Notes under the pieces: generated by a model
Databases searched by the model: none
Told to the model about the DNA's origin: nothing
Seen by the model: only the letters and a program-made list of their open reading frames with translations
Program-made: the position numbers and the translations under genes
Part shown: piece after piece, positions 27,458 through 40,684 of the stretch
Numbering within the stretch: position 1 is the first letter of the stretch
Layout: the number at the start of each line of letters is the position of its first letter
NCBI RefSeq assembly: GCF_900199205.1
Contig: NZ_OBMJ01000001.1
Coordinates: 2,545,001 to 2,609,000, forward strand
Origin: Streptomyces sp. 1331.2
Lineage (GTDB): Bacteria; Actinomycetota; Actinomycetes; Streptomycetales; Streptomycetaceae
Direction of reading: 5' to 3'
Length of the DNA: 64,000 nt

Positions 27458-28030
27458 ATGAGATCGCATTCGGCGCATTGGTCTGCACGGGGGGCGCGCG
27501 AGGCGCACATTTCGGGGGCCCGCGCTACCAATACGTGAACTCTGCGGTACGGCTTCATTTCCGAGGGCGCATCCGCTCGGGAGAAGACCCGAAACTACTG
27601 TCGTACCGGTGCAAAAACCCGGTCACCGATGCGAGGATGACCGAAGGTCGTTGATGCTCCGGGGAGTCCGGCGACGGGTGGCGTCCCCCTTGAAGCAGCA
27701 CGTCCGAATCCTTTTCGCGTTCGCTGTCCCCGTTCTCCGTAACCCATTCGGCGCTCACCGCACACTGACGCGTGTCCTCGGTACCGGCCTGCTCGTTCAC
27801 GGGTGGACCGGGTCGCCCAGGGGCGTGACCCAGGAGGCGTGCGCCGGGACGCGCACGGGCTCGGGGGCGTCCCGCCACCGGCTCGGCGGGCGCCGGGCAG
27901 GTTGCCGGGGACAGCGGCGCGGGCAGGCTCCGGTCGCGCACGTCCTCCCCACCCAGCAGTCCTCCCGGTACTCCCCTGGCCCGCCCCCCGGCCCGCGGGA
28001 GCTGCCGCCGATCTCGGGCAGGAGCTTGGC
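27458..28030. other. Divergent promoter region between glgP and glgE
   Basis: About 570 bp without a credible gene. The first 150 bp are comparatively AT-rich (TACCAATACGTGAAC, TTCATTTCC). It must hold the glgE promoter. No riboswitch or tRNA was recognised. Confidence 0.4.
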
Positions 28031-32172
<4,142 letters not shown>

Positions 32173-32219
32173 CGATCCGCCGCACCCCGGCGAACCCGCC
32201 CCGACAGCACCACCAGACC

Positions 32220-32256
32220 CTCCGGGGGCGCCAGTTGGACCCGAGCGCCCCCGGAG
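32220..32256 (+). terminator. Terminator-like hairpin between treS and mak
   Basis: CTCCGGGGGCGC (32220-32231) pairs perfectly with GCGCCCCCGGAG (32245-32256), followed by TTCTCT. It probably separates glgE-treS from mak-glgB into partly independent units. Confidence 0.75.
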
Positions 32257-32424
32257 TTCTCTGCACCACCGCGTACGGAGAACAGCCCAACGGCCACCCA
32301 CACGAAGGCGTGACACCCGAGCCACGCTCGCGTGCCGCAACCGCCGCGCCGCCGAAATCCGGAAGACTGACGGACCCGGCCACGACCCGTCGGGCAGTCC
32401 GCGTGCTTCCGGGGAAAGGGAGTC

Positions 32425-33915
32425 ATGTCCGAAACCTCCCGTTCTCAAGCCCATGTGCAGCACGACGCCCCGGCCGGCTCCCCCGCGCCGGCGGGCGCGC
32501 GGGGCACCGGGGCCCGGAGAACCGCCCTGGGAGTCAGCGAACTCGTCCAGGCGGCGCTGCCGCTGATCTCCGCGTGGCTGCCCACCCAGCGCTGGTACGC
32601 CGGCAAGGGGCGGCCCATCACCGGCCTCACCCCCGTGGTCGGCACCCCGCTGCAGGTCGGTGACCCGGCACTGCTGCACCTGCTGCTCCGGGTCGAGCAC
32701 GCCACCACGGCCGGCGCCCCGCACGGGGACATCTACCAACTGCTGCTCGGGATCCGCTCCAACGGACTCGGCGACATCGGCCCCGGCGCCGTCCTCGGCC
32801 GGCTCAGCCAGGGCCCGTACGACGGCGCGACCCTCTACGACGCGGTGCACGACCCCGAACTCACCGGACGGCTGCTGGAACACCTCGCCACCGGCGACCG
32901 GTTCGGCTCGCTGTCCTTCCGCCGCACCCCCGGCTCCGGACTGCCCGCCAACCTCCCCGGCCGCGCCTCCACCGCCGAACAGTCCAACAGCTCCGTCATC
33001 TACGGCACCTCGTACATCCTCAAGCTGTTCCGCCGCATCCACCCCGGCACCAACCCCGACCTCGAACTCTCGCTCGCCCTCTCCCGGGCCGGCTCCACCC
33101 GGATCCCCCGGGTCGCCGCCTGGTTCGAGAGCCGGATGGAACGCGCCGAACCCGCCACCCTCGGACTCCTCCAGCGCTACCTGCCGGACGCCGAGGACGG
33201 CTGGGAACTCGCCCTCGACCAGGTCGGCCGGCTCAAGGGCGACCGCTCCCCCGGCAACTTCGCCATCGAGGCGCACCGGCTCGGCCGGGCCACCGCCGAA
33301 GTGCATCGGGTGCTCGCCCGCTCCATGCCCGTCGCCCGGCTCGACCGCACCCAGACCGGACGATTGGCCACCGCGATGGCCGACCGGCTCGACAGCGCCG
33401 TCGCCGCCGTCCCCGGACTGCTGCGCTTCCGCGCCGCGCTGCGCACCGCCTTCCAGCAACTCGCCGACGCCCACCCCGACGGCCTGCCCGTCCAGCGCAT
33501 CCACGGCGACCTGCACCTCGGACAGGCGATGCGCACCCCGCACGGCTGGGTGCTGCTGGACTTCGAGGGCGAGCCGGCCAAGTCGGTCAACGAGCGCCGC
33601 GAACCGCAACCCGCCCTGCGCGACGTCGCCGCGATGCTCCGCTCCTTCGACTACGCCGCCGCCCACCTGCTGGCCGGCGGCCCGGTCGACCCGGAACTGG
33701 CCCATCTCGCCGCCGCCTGGGCCCAGCGCAACCGCACCGCCTTCTGCGCCGGCTACACCGCCGGGGGCGGCGCCGACCCGGCGGCCTCGCCGGAGCTGAT
33801 GCGGGCGCTGGAGATCGACAAGGCGGTGTACGAGGTGGTGTACGAGGCCCGGCACCGGCCGAGCTGGCTGCCGATCCCGCTGGCCGCGATCAACCGGCTC
33901 GCCCTGTCCGTCTGA
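32425..33915 (+). CDS. mak: Maltokinase
   Basis: A 496-residue aminoglycoside-phosphotransferase-fold kinase (also called Pep2) that phosphorylates maltose with ATP to alpha-maltose-1-phosphate, the GlgE donor. The N-terminal cap includes WLPTQRWYAGKGRPI. The catalytic region has IHGDLHLGQAMRT (catalytic Asp), VLLDFEGEP (metal-binding Asp) and ERREPQPALRDVAAMLRSFDYAA, all maltokinase signatures. Residues 1-35 are Ala/Pro-rich and unconserved. The ATG at 32425 follows GGGGAAAGGGAGTC. It sits between treS and glgB, the standard order of the pathway. Confidence 0.95.
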   Translation: MSETSRSQAHVQHDAPAGSPAPAGARGTGARRTALGVSELVQAALPLISAWLPTQRWYAGKGRPITGLTPVVGTPLQVGDPALLHLLLRVEHATTAGAPHGDIYQLLLGIRSNGLGDIGPGAVLGRLSQGPYDGATLYDAVHDPELTGRLLEHLATGDRFGSLSFRRTPGSGLPANLPGRASTAEQSNSSVIYGTSYILKLFRRIHPGTNPDLELSLALSRAGSTRIPRVAAWFESRMERAEPATLGLLQRYLPDAEDGWELALDQVGRLKGDRSPGNFAIEAHRLGRATAEVHRVLARSMPVARLDRTQTGRLATAMADRLDSAVAAVPGLLRFRAALRTAFQQLADAHPDGLPVQRIHGDLHLGQAMRTPHGWVLLDFEGEPAKSVNERREPQPALRDVAAMLRSFDYAAAHLLAGGPVDPELAHLAAAWAQRNRTAFCAGYTAGGGADPAASPELMRALEIDKAVYEVVYEARHRPSWLPIPLAAINRLALSV

Positions 33916-33998
33916 TCCCGCCGACCCCGCTGTTCCCGCGCTCTCAGTCCGCCCGCCCGCCACGAGTTCGCACACCCCTGCCGCAGGAGGACCACGCC

Positions 33999-36344
33999 GT
34001 GACGCCGCTCGACCCGACCGGCCCCAACCACCCCGTTCCGGCCATCTTCCTGGCCGGGGCCGCCGCCTCCGCCCGGGCCGAGGAACCTGCGGCCGCCCTT
34101 CCGGCGGATCCTCCGACGGTCCCTTCCTCGGACGCCCCGGTCGGAGCTCTGCGCCTGCCGGAGGCGCCGCTGCCGCCGGCCGAGGTGGACCGGCTGGTGA
34201 ACGGGCAGCACCACGACCCGCACGCGCTGCTCGGCGCCCACCCGGTGCACGGCGGCACGGCGATCCGGGTGCTGCGCCCCTTCGCCGAGCGGGTCGTCGT
34301 CGAGACGCCGCAGGGCCCGGCCGAACTCACCCACCAGCAGGGCGGGTTGTTCACCGGACTGGTGGCCGGCGACGAACTGCCGGACTACTCCCTGCTGGTG
34401 ACCTACCCCGGCGGCGAGCCGATGCGCCAGGACGACGGCTACCGCACCCGCCCCACCCTCGGCGAACTCGACCTGCACCTGATCTCCGAGGGCCGGCACG
34501 AGCAGCTGTGGCGGGCACTCGGCTCGCACGTGCGCACCGTCGACGGCGTGCCCGGCACCGCCTTCGCGGTCTGGGCGCCGAACGCCGTCGGGGTGCGGCT
34601 GATCGGCGACTTCAACCACTGGAACGGCACCGGGCACCCGATGCGCTCGCTCGGCTCGTCCGGGATCTGGGAGCTGTTCGTCCCGGGCCTGGCCGAGGGC
34701 GCCACCTACAAGTACGAGGTGCACACCCGGCAGGGCTGGGTGCTCGACAAGGCCGACCCGCTGGCCCGGGCCGCCCAGTGCCCGCCCGGCACCGCCTCGG
34801 TGGTCACCTCCTCCTCGTACGCCTGGCAGGACGACGAGTGGATGGCCCGCCGCGCCCGCGCCACCCACCACCGGGCACCGATGTCGGTGTACGAGCTGCA
34901 CCTGCCGTCCTGGCGCCCCGACCTCACCACCTACCGCGCCATCGCCGACGAACTCCCGCGCTACCTCAAGGAGTTGAACTTCACCCACGTGGAGTTCATG
35001 CCGGTGATGGAGCACCCCTTCGGCGGCTCCTGGGGCTACCAGGTGTCCGGCTACTACGCCCCCACCGCCCGGCTCGGCAGCCCCGACGACTTCCGTCACC
35101 TGGTGGACACCCTGCACCGGCACGGCATCGGCGTGATCGTCGACTGGGTGCCCGCGCACTTCCCCAAGGACGACTTCGCCCTCGCCCGCTTCGACGGCGA
35201 GCCGCTGTACGAGCCCGCCGACCCGCTGCGCGCCGAACACCCCGACTGGGGAACCCTGGAGTTCGACTACGGCCGCAAGGAGGTGCGCAACTTCCTGGTC
35301 GCCAACGCGGTCTACTGGTGCGAGGAGTTCCACATCGACGGCCTGCGGGTGGACGCCGTCGCCTCCATGCTCTACCTCGACTACTCCCGCGAGGGCGGCG
35401 CCTGGACGCCCAACCGGCACGGTGGCCGGGAGAACCTGGACGCGGCCTCCTTCCTGCAGGAGATGAACGCCACCGTCTACCGGCGCTGCCCCGGCGTGAT
35501 CACCATCGCCGAGGAGTCCACCGCCTGGGACGGCGTCACCCGGCCCACCGACGCCGGCGGCCTCGGCTTCGGGCTGAAGTGGAACATGGGCTGGATGCAC
35601 GACTCGCTGGTCTACATGTCCAAGGAGCCGGTGCACCGCAAGTACCACCACAACGAGATCACCTTCTCGATGGTGTACGCCTACTCCGAGAACTACATCC
35701 TGCCGATCTCGCACGACGAGGTCGTGCACGGCAAGCAGTCCCTGGTCTCCAAGATGCCCGGCGACTGGTGGCAGCAGCGCGCCAACCACCGCGCCTACCT
35801 GGGCTTCATGTGGTCCCACCCGGGCAAGCAACTGCTCTACATGGGGCAGGAGTTCGCCCAGGGCGCGGAGTGGGACCACGAGCAGGGCCCGCAGTGGTGG
35901 GTGCTCGACGAGCAGTGGCCGGCCCACCGGGACCACCTCGGGATGCGCCGCCTGGTCCGCGACCTCAACCGCAGCTACCTGGACACCCCCGCTCTGTGGG
36001 AGCTGGACACCACCCCGGACGGCTTCCGCTGGCTCGACGGCGGCGCCGCCGACGACAACCTGCTCTCCTTCGTCCGCTACGCCGCCGACGGCTCGCCGCT
36101 GGTCGCGGTCTGCAACTTCTCCCCGGTCGTCCGGCACGGCCGCCGGGTCGGCCTGCCCGGCCTGGACGGCCGCGACCAGCTGTGGGAGGAAGTGCTGAAC
36201 ACCGACGCCGAGGCCTACGGCGGCAGCGGCATCGGCAACTCCCACCCGGTCAAGGCCGAGCCGGTCGCATGGGACGGCCAGCCCCGTTCCGCCGAACTGA
36301 TCCTCCCCCCACTCGCCACCATCTGGCTCCGCCCGTCCCGCTGA
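33999..36344 (+). CDS. glgB: 1,4-alpha-glucan branching enzyme
   Basis: A 781-residue GH13_9 branching enzyme. It has two N-terminal carbohydrate-binding-type modules (LVNGQHHDPHALLGAHPV near residue 65; TAFAVWAPNAVGVRLIGDFN near 190). The barrel has THVEFMPVMEHPFGGSWGYQ, HIDGLRVDAVASMLYLDYSR (nucleophile D452), ITIAEESTAW and PISHDEVVHGK. It introduces alpha-1,6 branches into the linear glucan made by GlgE. The GTG at 33999 follows GCAGGAGGACCACGCC. It ends the glgE-treS-mak-glgB row and is followed by a bidirectional terminator. Confidence 0.96.
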   Translation: MTPLDPTGPNHPVPAIFLAGAAASARAEEPAAALPADPPTVPSSDAPVGALRLPEAPLPPAEVDRLVNGQHHDPHALLGAHPVHGGTAIRVLRPFAERVVVETPQGPAELTHQQGGLFTGLVAGDELPDYSLLVTYPGGEPMRQDDGYRTRPTLGELDLHLISEGRHEQLWRALGSHVRTVDGVPGTAFAVWAPNAVGVRLIGDFNHWNGTGHPMRSLGSSGIWELFVPGLAEGATYKYEVHTRQGWVLDKADPLARAAQCPPGTASVVTSSSYAWQDDEWMARRARATHHRAPMSVYELHLPSWRPDLTTYRAIADELPRYLKELNFTHVEFMPVMEHPFGGSWGYQVSGYYAPTARLGSPDDFRHLVDTLHRHGIGVIVDWVPAHFPKDDFALARFDGEPLYEPADPLRAEHPDWGTLEFDYGRKEVRNFLVANAVYWCEEFHIDGLRVDAVASMLYLDYSREGGAWTPNRHGGRENLDAASFLQEMNATVYRRCPGVITIAEESTAWDGVTRPTDAGGLGFGLKWNMGWMHDSLVYMSKEPVHRKYHHNEITFSMVYAYSENYILPISHDEVVHGKQSLVSKMPGDWWQQRANHRAYLGFMWSHPGKQLLYMGQEFAQGAEWDHEQGPQWWVLDEQWPAHRDHLGMRRLVRDLNRSYLDTPALWELDTTPDGFRWLDGGAADDNLLSFVRYAADGSPLVAVCNFSPVVRHGRRVGLPGLDGRDQLWEEVLNTDAEAYGGSGIGNSHPVKAEPVAWDGQPRSAELILPPLATIWLRPSR

Positions 36345-36349
36345 CCACC

Positions 36350-36381
36350 GAGTGCCCGCCCGTCGCAACGGGCGGGCACTC
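36350..36381. terminator. Bidirectional terminator, glgB / vapC
   Basis: GAGTGCCCGCCCGT pairs perfectly with ACGGGCGGGCACTC around a CGCA tetraloop, between the convergent glgB and PIN-toxin genes. It overlaps the toxin stop codon. Confidence 0.85.
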
Positions 36382-36784
36382 ACCTCGGAGCAGTGACCGG
36401 AAACCCGAGCTCCTCGGCTGCCCGGCCGAGCTCGCGGTCGTAGGTGACGAAGTCGGTGAGTTCGGCCCGGAACGGCTCGGCGCTGGCCAGATGGAGCGCG
36501 TCCAGCGATCCCAACCGTGGGGTGCGGTAGGCGAGCGCCCTGGCGAGCACCGCGCTGCTGAGGTCGACCCGGTAGGCGCCCCGGAGCGCTTGGTCGACGT
36601 GGTACGGGACCAGCTGGTGCGAGATGCCCGCTCGGAGCAGCGTGCGGGTGATCTCCAGTCGGGCCAGCTCGCTGGTGATCAATTCGGTGCCGTCGGGGAG
36701 CGCCTGCCGCCAAGCGCGCAGCGCGGCCGTCTCGGGCTCCGGCTTGATGAACTTGAGCAGCGCACACGAGTCGAGGTAGATCAA
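36380..36784 (-). CDS. VapC-type PIN-domain toxin
   Basis: A 134-residue PIN ribonuclease. The acidic metal-binding residues are visible: D5 in MIYLDSCALLKF, a glutamate in LARLEITRTL, an aspartate in LGSLDALHLASA and another in FVTYDRELGRAA. VapC toxins cleave tRNA or rRNA sites and are held inactive by the cognate antitoxin. The ATG overlaps the antitoxin stop by 4 nt (ATGA), the standard antitoxin-first layout. All catalytic acids are present, so it looks functional. Confidence 0.9.
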   Translation of the reverse strand: MIYLDSCALLKFIKPEPETAALRAWRQALPDGTELITSELARLEITRTLLRAGISHQLVPYHVDQALRGAYRVDLSSAVLARALAYRTPRLGSLDALHLASAEPFRAELTDFVTYDRELGRAAEELGFPVTAPR

Positions 36785-37062
36785 CGGTTGCGCTCCCGGT
36801 CTCGGTCTTCGATCAGCAGGTCCGACAGGCTACCGACGTCCGGCAGCAGATCGAGGGCCAGTTCGGGCATGCCCTGGTCGGCGGGCGGCGTGACCTCGCC
36901 CGCCGCGACCATCCGTTCGAGGGTCGTCTCCGGAGCCGTTTCCGGCACCAGTCTCAGCACGGGCCGCCCGCGGTCGGTCACGACGATCGTCGCGCCGGCC
37001 CGGACCCGCGCGACTGCCTTCGACGGGTTCTGGTTCAGCTCACGCAGTCCCATGGTCTCCAT
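36781..37062 (-). CDS. Phd/YefM-type antitoxin
   Basis: A 93-residue protein. The N-terminal Phd fold (GLRELNQNPSKAVARVRAG, VVTDRGRPVLRLVP) binds DNA and dimerises. The C-terminal part (LLPDVGSLSDLLIEDRDRER) is flexible and charged and should thread into the PIN toxin. The ATG at 37062 (METMGLREL) is chosen because it follows the palindromic operator by only 9 nt; an inner ATG three codons later (37053) is equally reasonable. It is coupled to the downstream toxin by a 4-nt overlap. Confidence 0.88.
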   Translation of the reverse strand: METMGLRELNQNPSKAVARVRAGATIVVTDRGRPVLRLVPETAPETTLERMVAAGEVTPPADQGMPELALDLLPDVGSLSDLLIEDRDRERNR

Positions 37063-37071
37063 ACCAGCCAA

Positions 37072-37094
37072 TGTAACTACATCATGTAGGTACA
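37072..37094. promoter_or_regulatory. Palindromic operator of the Phd/VapC operon
   Basis: TGTAACTACAT-C-ATGTAGGTACA is an 11+1+11 palindrome with one mismatch, placed 9 nt upstream of the antitoxin start and AT-rich in a GC-rich genome. It is the expected autoregulatory site of the antitoxin and toxin-antitoxin complex. Confidence 0.75.
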
Positions 37095-37240
37095 TCAAGG
37101 GTGAAGGGCCGCGCAAATCCCGAGCTCAGGCCGTTCGCCCCTTGCCCGGCGGGGGCAGCTCTGCTCGCGGACGGGTGTTCGGGGTGCGAAGGTAGGGTCG
37201 ATGTGACCACCTTCCGAGACGACGGGACGGAGACATCCAC

Positions 37241-39370
37241 GTGGCGCGCAGCGTGTACGTGACCGGGATCGACCGGGGGGACGGCCGGCAGGCGGTCGAA
37301 CTCGGGGTCATGGAACTGCTCACCCGCCAGGTGGACCGGGTCGGGGTCTTCCGCCCGCTGGTGCACGCCGCCGCGCCCGGGCAGCCGGGCTCGGACCACG
37401 TGGTCGAGCTGCTGCACGGCCGCTACCGGATCGACCTGCCGAGCTCCGAGCTGTACGGCCTCACCTACGAGGAGGCCGCGGCGCTGCAGGCCGCGCAGGG
37501 GCAGGACGAGCTGGTCTCCGTCCTGGTCGACCGCTTCCGCGCGCTGGAGCGGCGGTGCCAGGCCGTCCTGGTGCTCGGCACCGACTTCGCCGACACCAAC
37601 ATCCCGGACGAACTGGCCTTCAACGCCCGCCTGGCCAACGAGTTCGGCGCCGCGGTGCTGCCGGTGGTCGGCGGGCACAGCGAGGACCCGGAGGCCGTGA
37701 TCGCCGAGGTCCGCAACGCCCACCGGGCGTACACCGACCTCGGCTGCGAGACCCTGGCGATGATCGCCAACCGGGTCGCCCCGGGCGCCAAGCAGCGGAT
37801 CCAGCGGGCGCTCACCGAGAAGCTGCCGATCCCCGCCTACGTCATCCCGGAGGAGCCTGCCCTGGCCGCGCCGACCGTGGCGCAGCTGGTCGAGGCGACC
37901 GGCGCCGAGGTGCTGCTCGGCGACGCCGCCGGCCTGGCCCGCGACGTGCGCGGCTACGTCTTCGGCGGCGCCATGCTGCCGACCTTCCTCGACGCGCTGA
38001 CCGAGGGCGCGCTGGTCGTCACCCCCGGGGACCGCGCGGACCTGGTGGTCGGCTCGCTGGCCGCGCACGCCGCCGGCGCCCCGCCGATCGCCGGCGTGCT
38101 GCTGACGCTGGGCCAGCACCCGGGCCCGAACGTGATGGCCCTGGCGGCCCGGCTCGCCCCCGGCACCCCGGTCGCAGTCGTCCCGGAGGGCAGCTGGCCG
38201 ACCGCCGCCACCCTGACCCACCTGGAGGGCAAGCTCACCGCGGCCAGCCCGCGGAAGGCCGAGATCGCCCTCGGCCTGTTCGAACTGCACGTCGACACCG
38301 CCGAGTTGACCAACCGGATCGAGGTCGGCCGGTCCGAGCGGGTCACCCCGATGATGTTCGAGCACGAGCTGCTGGAGCGCGCCCGGGCCGCCCGCCGGCA
38401 CGTCGTGCTGCCCGAGGGCACCGAGGAGCGGGTGCTGCGCGCGGCCGAGATCCTGCTGCGCCGCAACATCTGCGACCTCACCCTGCTCGGCGAGCCGGAC
38501 GCGGTGCGCCGCAAGGCCGCGGGCCTGGGCATCGAGCTGCCGCAGCCGGAGGCGGGGGCCGACCGCGCCCAGGTCCGGATCGTCGACCCGACCACCAGCC
38601 CATTGCGCCGCCAGTTCGCCGAGCTGTACGCCCGGCTGCGGGCGCACAAGGGGATGACCGTCGAACTGGCCCTGGACGTGGTCACCGACGTCTCCTACTT
38701 CGGCACCCTGATGGTCCAGGAGGGCATCGCCGACGGCATGGTGTCCGGCGCGGTGCACTCCACCGCGGCCACCATCCGGCCCGCCTTCGAGGTGATCAAG
38801 ACCTCGCCGGGCGCCTCGATCGTCTCCTCCGTCTTCTTCATGTGCCTGGCCGACAAGGTGCTGGTGTACGGCGACTGCGCGGTCAACCCCGACCCGGACG
38901 CCCAGCAGCTGGCCGACATCGCGATCCAGGCCGCCGCCACCGCCGCCCAGTTCGGGGTGGAGCCGAGGGTCGCGATGCTCTCCTACTCGACCGGGACCTC
39001 CGGCTCCGGCGCGGACGTCGACAAGGTGCGCAAGGCCACCGAGCTGGTCCGTGAGCTGCGGCCGGACATCCTGGTCGAGGGCCCGATCCAGTACGACGCG
39101 GCGGTGGACGAGCACGTCGCCGCCACCAAGCTGCCGGGCTCGCCGGTGGCCGGGCGGGCGAGCGTGCTGATCTTCCCTGACCTCAACACCGGCAACAACA
39201 CCTACAAGGCCGTCCAGCGCTCGGCCGGGGCCGTCGCGGTCGGCCCGGTGCTGCAGGGGCTGCGCAAGCCCGTCAACGACCTCTCGCGCGGGGCGCTGGT
39301 GCAGGACATCGTCAACACCGTCGCGATCACCGCCATCCAGTCGCAGGACCGCAAGGAGCCGCAGGCATGA
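37241..39370 (+). CDS. pta: Phosphate acetyltransferase (long form)
   Basis: A 709-residue long-type Pta that interconverts acetyl-CoA plus phosphate with acetyl phosphate plus CoA. The N-terminal P-loop-like part begins SVYVTGIDRGDGRQAVELG. A central DRTGG domain (residues ~210-320) follows, and the C-terminal PTA_PTB catalytic domain runs from about 365 (MFEHELLERARAARRHVVLPEG) to the end, with LSYSTGTSGSGADV and LIFPDLNTGNNTYKAVQRSA. The first glycine-rich loop reads GIDRGDGRQ in place of a full GxxxxGKT, so nucleotide binding there is doubtful, as in other actinobacterial Pta. It overlaps ackA by 4 nt. Confidence 0.95.
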   Translation: MARSVYVTGIDRGDGRQAVELGVMELLTRQVDRVGVFRPLVHAAAPGQPGSDHVVELLHGRYRIDLPSSELYGLTYEEAAALQAAQGQDELVSVLVDRFRALERRCQAVLVLGTDFADTNIPDELAFNARLANEFGAAVLPVVGGHSEDPEAVIAEVRNAHRAYTDLGCETLAMIANRVAPGAKQRIQRALTEKLPIPAYVIPEEPALAAPTVAQLVEATGAEVLLGDAAGLARDVRGYVFGGAMLPTFLDALTEGALVVTPGDRADLVVGSLAAHAAGAPPIAGVLLTLGQHPGPNVMALAARLAPGTPVAVVPEGSWPTAATLTHLEGKLTAASPRKAEIALGLFELHVDTAELTNRIEVGRSERVTPMMFEHELLERARAARRHVVLPEGTEERVLRAAEILLRRNICDLTLLGEPDAVRRKAAGLGIELPQPEAGADRAQVRIVDPTTSPLRRQFAELYARLRAHKGMTVELALDVVTDVSYFGTLMVQEGIADGMVSGAVHSTAATIRPAFEVIKTSPGASIVSSVFFMCLADKVLVYGDCAVNPDPDAQQLADIAIQAAATAAQFGVEPRVAMLSYSTGTSGSGADVDKVRKATELVRELRPDILVEGPIQYDAAVDEHVAATKLPGSPVAGRASVLIFPDLNTGNNTYKAVQRSAGAVAVGPVLQGLRKPVNDLSRGALVQDIVNTVAITAIQSQDRKEPQA

Positions 39371-40590
39371 GTGAAGGAACGCGCGTTCTCGTGCTGAACG
39401 CCGGCTCCTCGTCGGTGAAGTACCAGCTGATCGACATGCTGGACGGCGCCCGGCTGGCCTCCGGGCTGGTCGAGCGGATCGGGGAGGCCGGCGGCCGCCT
39501 GGTGCACACCCCGCGCGCGGGCGAGCGGCGCGAGGCCTCGCAGGTCTTCCCGGACCACTCCGCCGCGCTCAAGGCCGTCGCCGAGGAGTTGGCCGCCGAC
39601 GGCCTCGGGCTGGACTCCCCCGAGCTGGCCGCGATCGGCCACCGGGTGGTGCACGGCGGCAAGCGGTTCACCGAGCCGACCGTGATCACCGACGAGGTGC
39701 TGCGGGAGATCCGCCGGCTGATCCCGGTCGCCCCGCTGCACAACCCGGCCAACATCACCGGCATCGAGGTGGCCCGGGCGCTGCGCCCCGACCTCCCCCA
39801 GGTGGCCGTCTTCGACACCGCCTTCCACGCCTCGATGCCCGAGTACGCGGCCCGGTACGCCATCGACCGGGCCGTCGCCGACGAGCACCGGGTGCGCCGC
39901 TACGGCTTCCACGGCACCTCGCACCAGTACGTCTCGCGGGCCACCGCGCGGCTGCTCGGCAAGGACCCGGCCGAGGTCAACGTGATCGTGCTGCACCTGG
40001 GCAACGGCGCCTCCGCCTCGGCGGTCAGCGGCGGCCGCTGCGTGGACACCTCGATGGGCCTGACCCCGCTGGAGGGCCTGGTCATGGGCACCCGCTCGGG
40101 CGACATCGACGCCGGCGTGGTGTTCCACCTGCACCGGGTCGGCGGGCTGTCGATCGACGAGATCGACGACCTGCTCAACCGCCGCAGCGGCCTGCGCGGC
40201 CTGTGCGGCGAGAACGACATGCGCGAGATCATGCGGCGGGCGGACGAGGGAGACGCGGACGCCCGGCTCGCCTTCGACGCGTACGTCCACCGGCTGCGCA
40301 AGTACATCGGCGGCTACTACGCGGTGCTCGGCCGGGTGGACGCGATCGCGTTCACCGCGGGGGTCGGCGAGAACGCGGCGCCGGTGCGGGCGGCGGCCAC
40401 CGCGGGGCTGGACGACCTGGGCATCGCCGTGGACCCGGAGCTGAACTCGGTGCGCTCGGGCGAGGCCCGGATCATCTCGCCCGAGTACGCCCGGGTGGCG
40501 GTCGCGGTGGTGCCCACCGACGAGGAGCTGGAGATCGCCCGGCAGGCCTTCGCGCTGGTGCACCGGGAGAGCCAGGAGTCCGCGGACTGA
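39367..40590 (+). CDS. ackA: Acetate kinase
   Basis: A 407-residue ASKHA-fold acetate kinase making ATP and acetate from acetyl phosphate, or the reverse. Motifs: VLVLNAGSSSVKYQLID, GHRVVHGGKRF, FDTAFHASMPEYAARYA, YGFHGTSHQYVS and VDTSMGLTPLEGLVMGTRSGDID. The ATG overlaps the pta stop (ATGA), so the pair is translationally coupled. It lies upstream of pyk, placing the acetate-overflow pathway beside pyruvate formation. Confidence 0.97.
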   Translation: MSEGTRVLVLNAGSSSVKYQLIDMLDGARLASGLVERIGEAGGRLVHTPRAGERREASQVFPDHSAALKAVAEELAADGLGLDSPELAAIGHRVVHGGKRFTEPTVITDEVLREIRRLIPVAPLHNPANITGIEVARALRPDLPQVAVFDTAFHASMPEYAARYAIDRAVADEHRVRRYGFHGTSHQYVSRATARLLGKDPAEVNVIVLHLGNGASASAVSGGRCVDTSMGLTPLEGLVMGTRSGDIDAGVVFHLHRVGGLSIDEIDDLLNRRSGLRGLCGENDMREIMRRADEGDADARLAFDAYVHRLRKYIGGYYAVLGRVDAIAFTAGVGENAAPVRAAATAGLDDLGIAVDPELNSVRSGEARIISPEYARVAVAVVPTDEELEIARQAFALVHRESQESAD

Positions 40591-40671
40591 CACGGAATCG
40601 TCTCACTCCGCGGAATTATTCGTCGGCGATTCCTACCGATACATGCCGAATGCGCCCATAACCCGAACAGA

Positions 40672-40677
40672 TAGACT
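40672..40677 (+). promoter_or_regulatory. -10 element of a probable leaderless pyk promoter
   Basis: TAGACT lies exactly 7 nt upstream of the pyk ATG (40685), and no Shine-Dalgarno sequence is present. The 94-bp ackA-pyk gap is comparatively AT-rich. This suggests transcription starting at the ATG. Confidence 0.5.
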
Positions 40678-40684
40678 GATCGAT

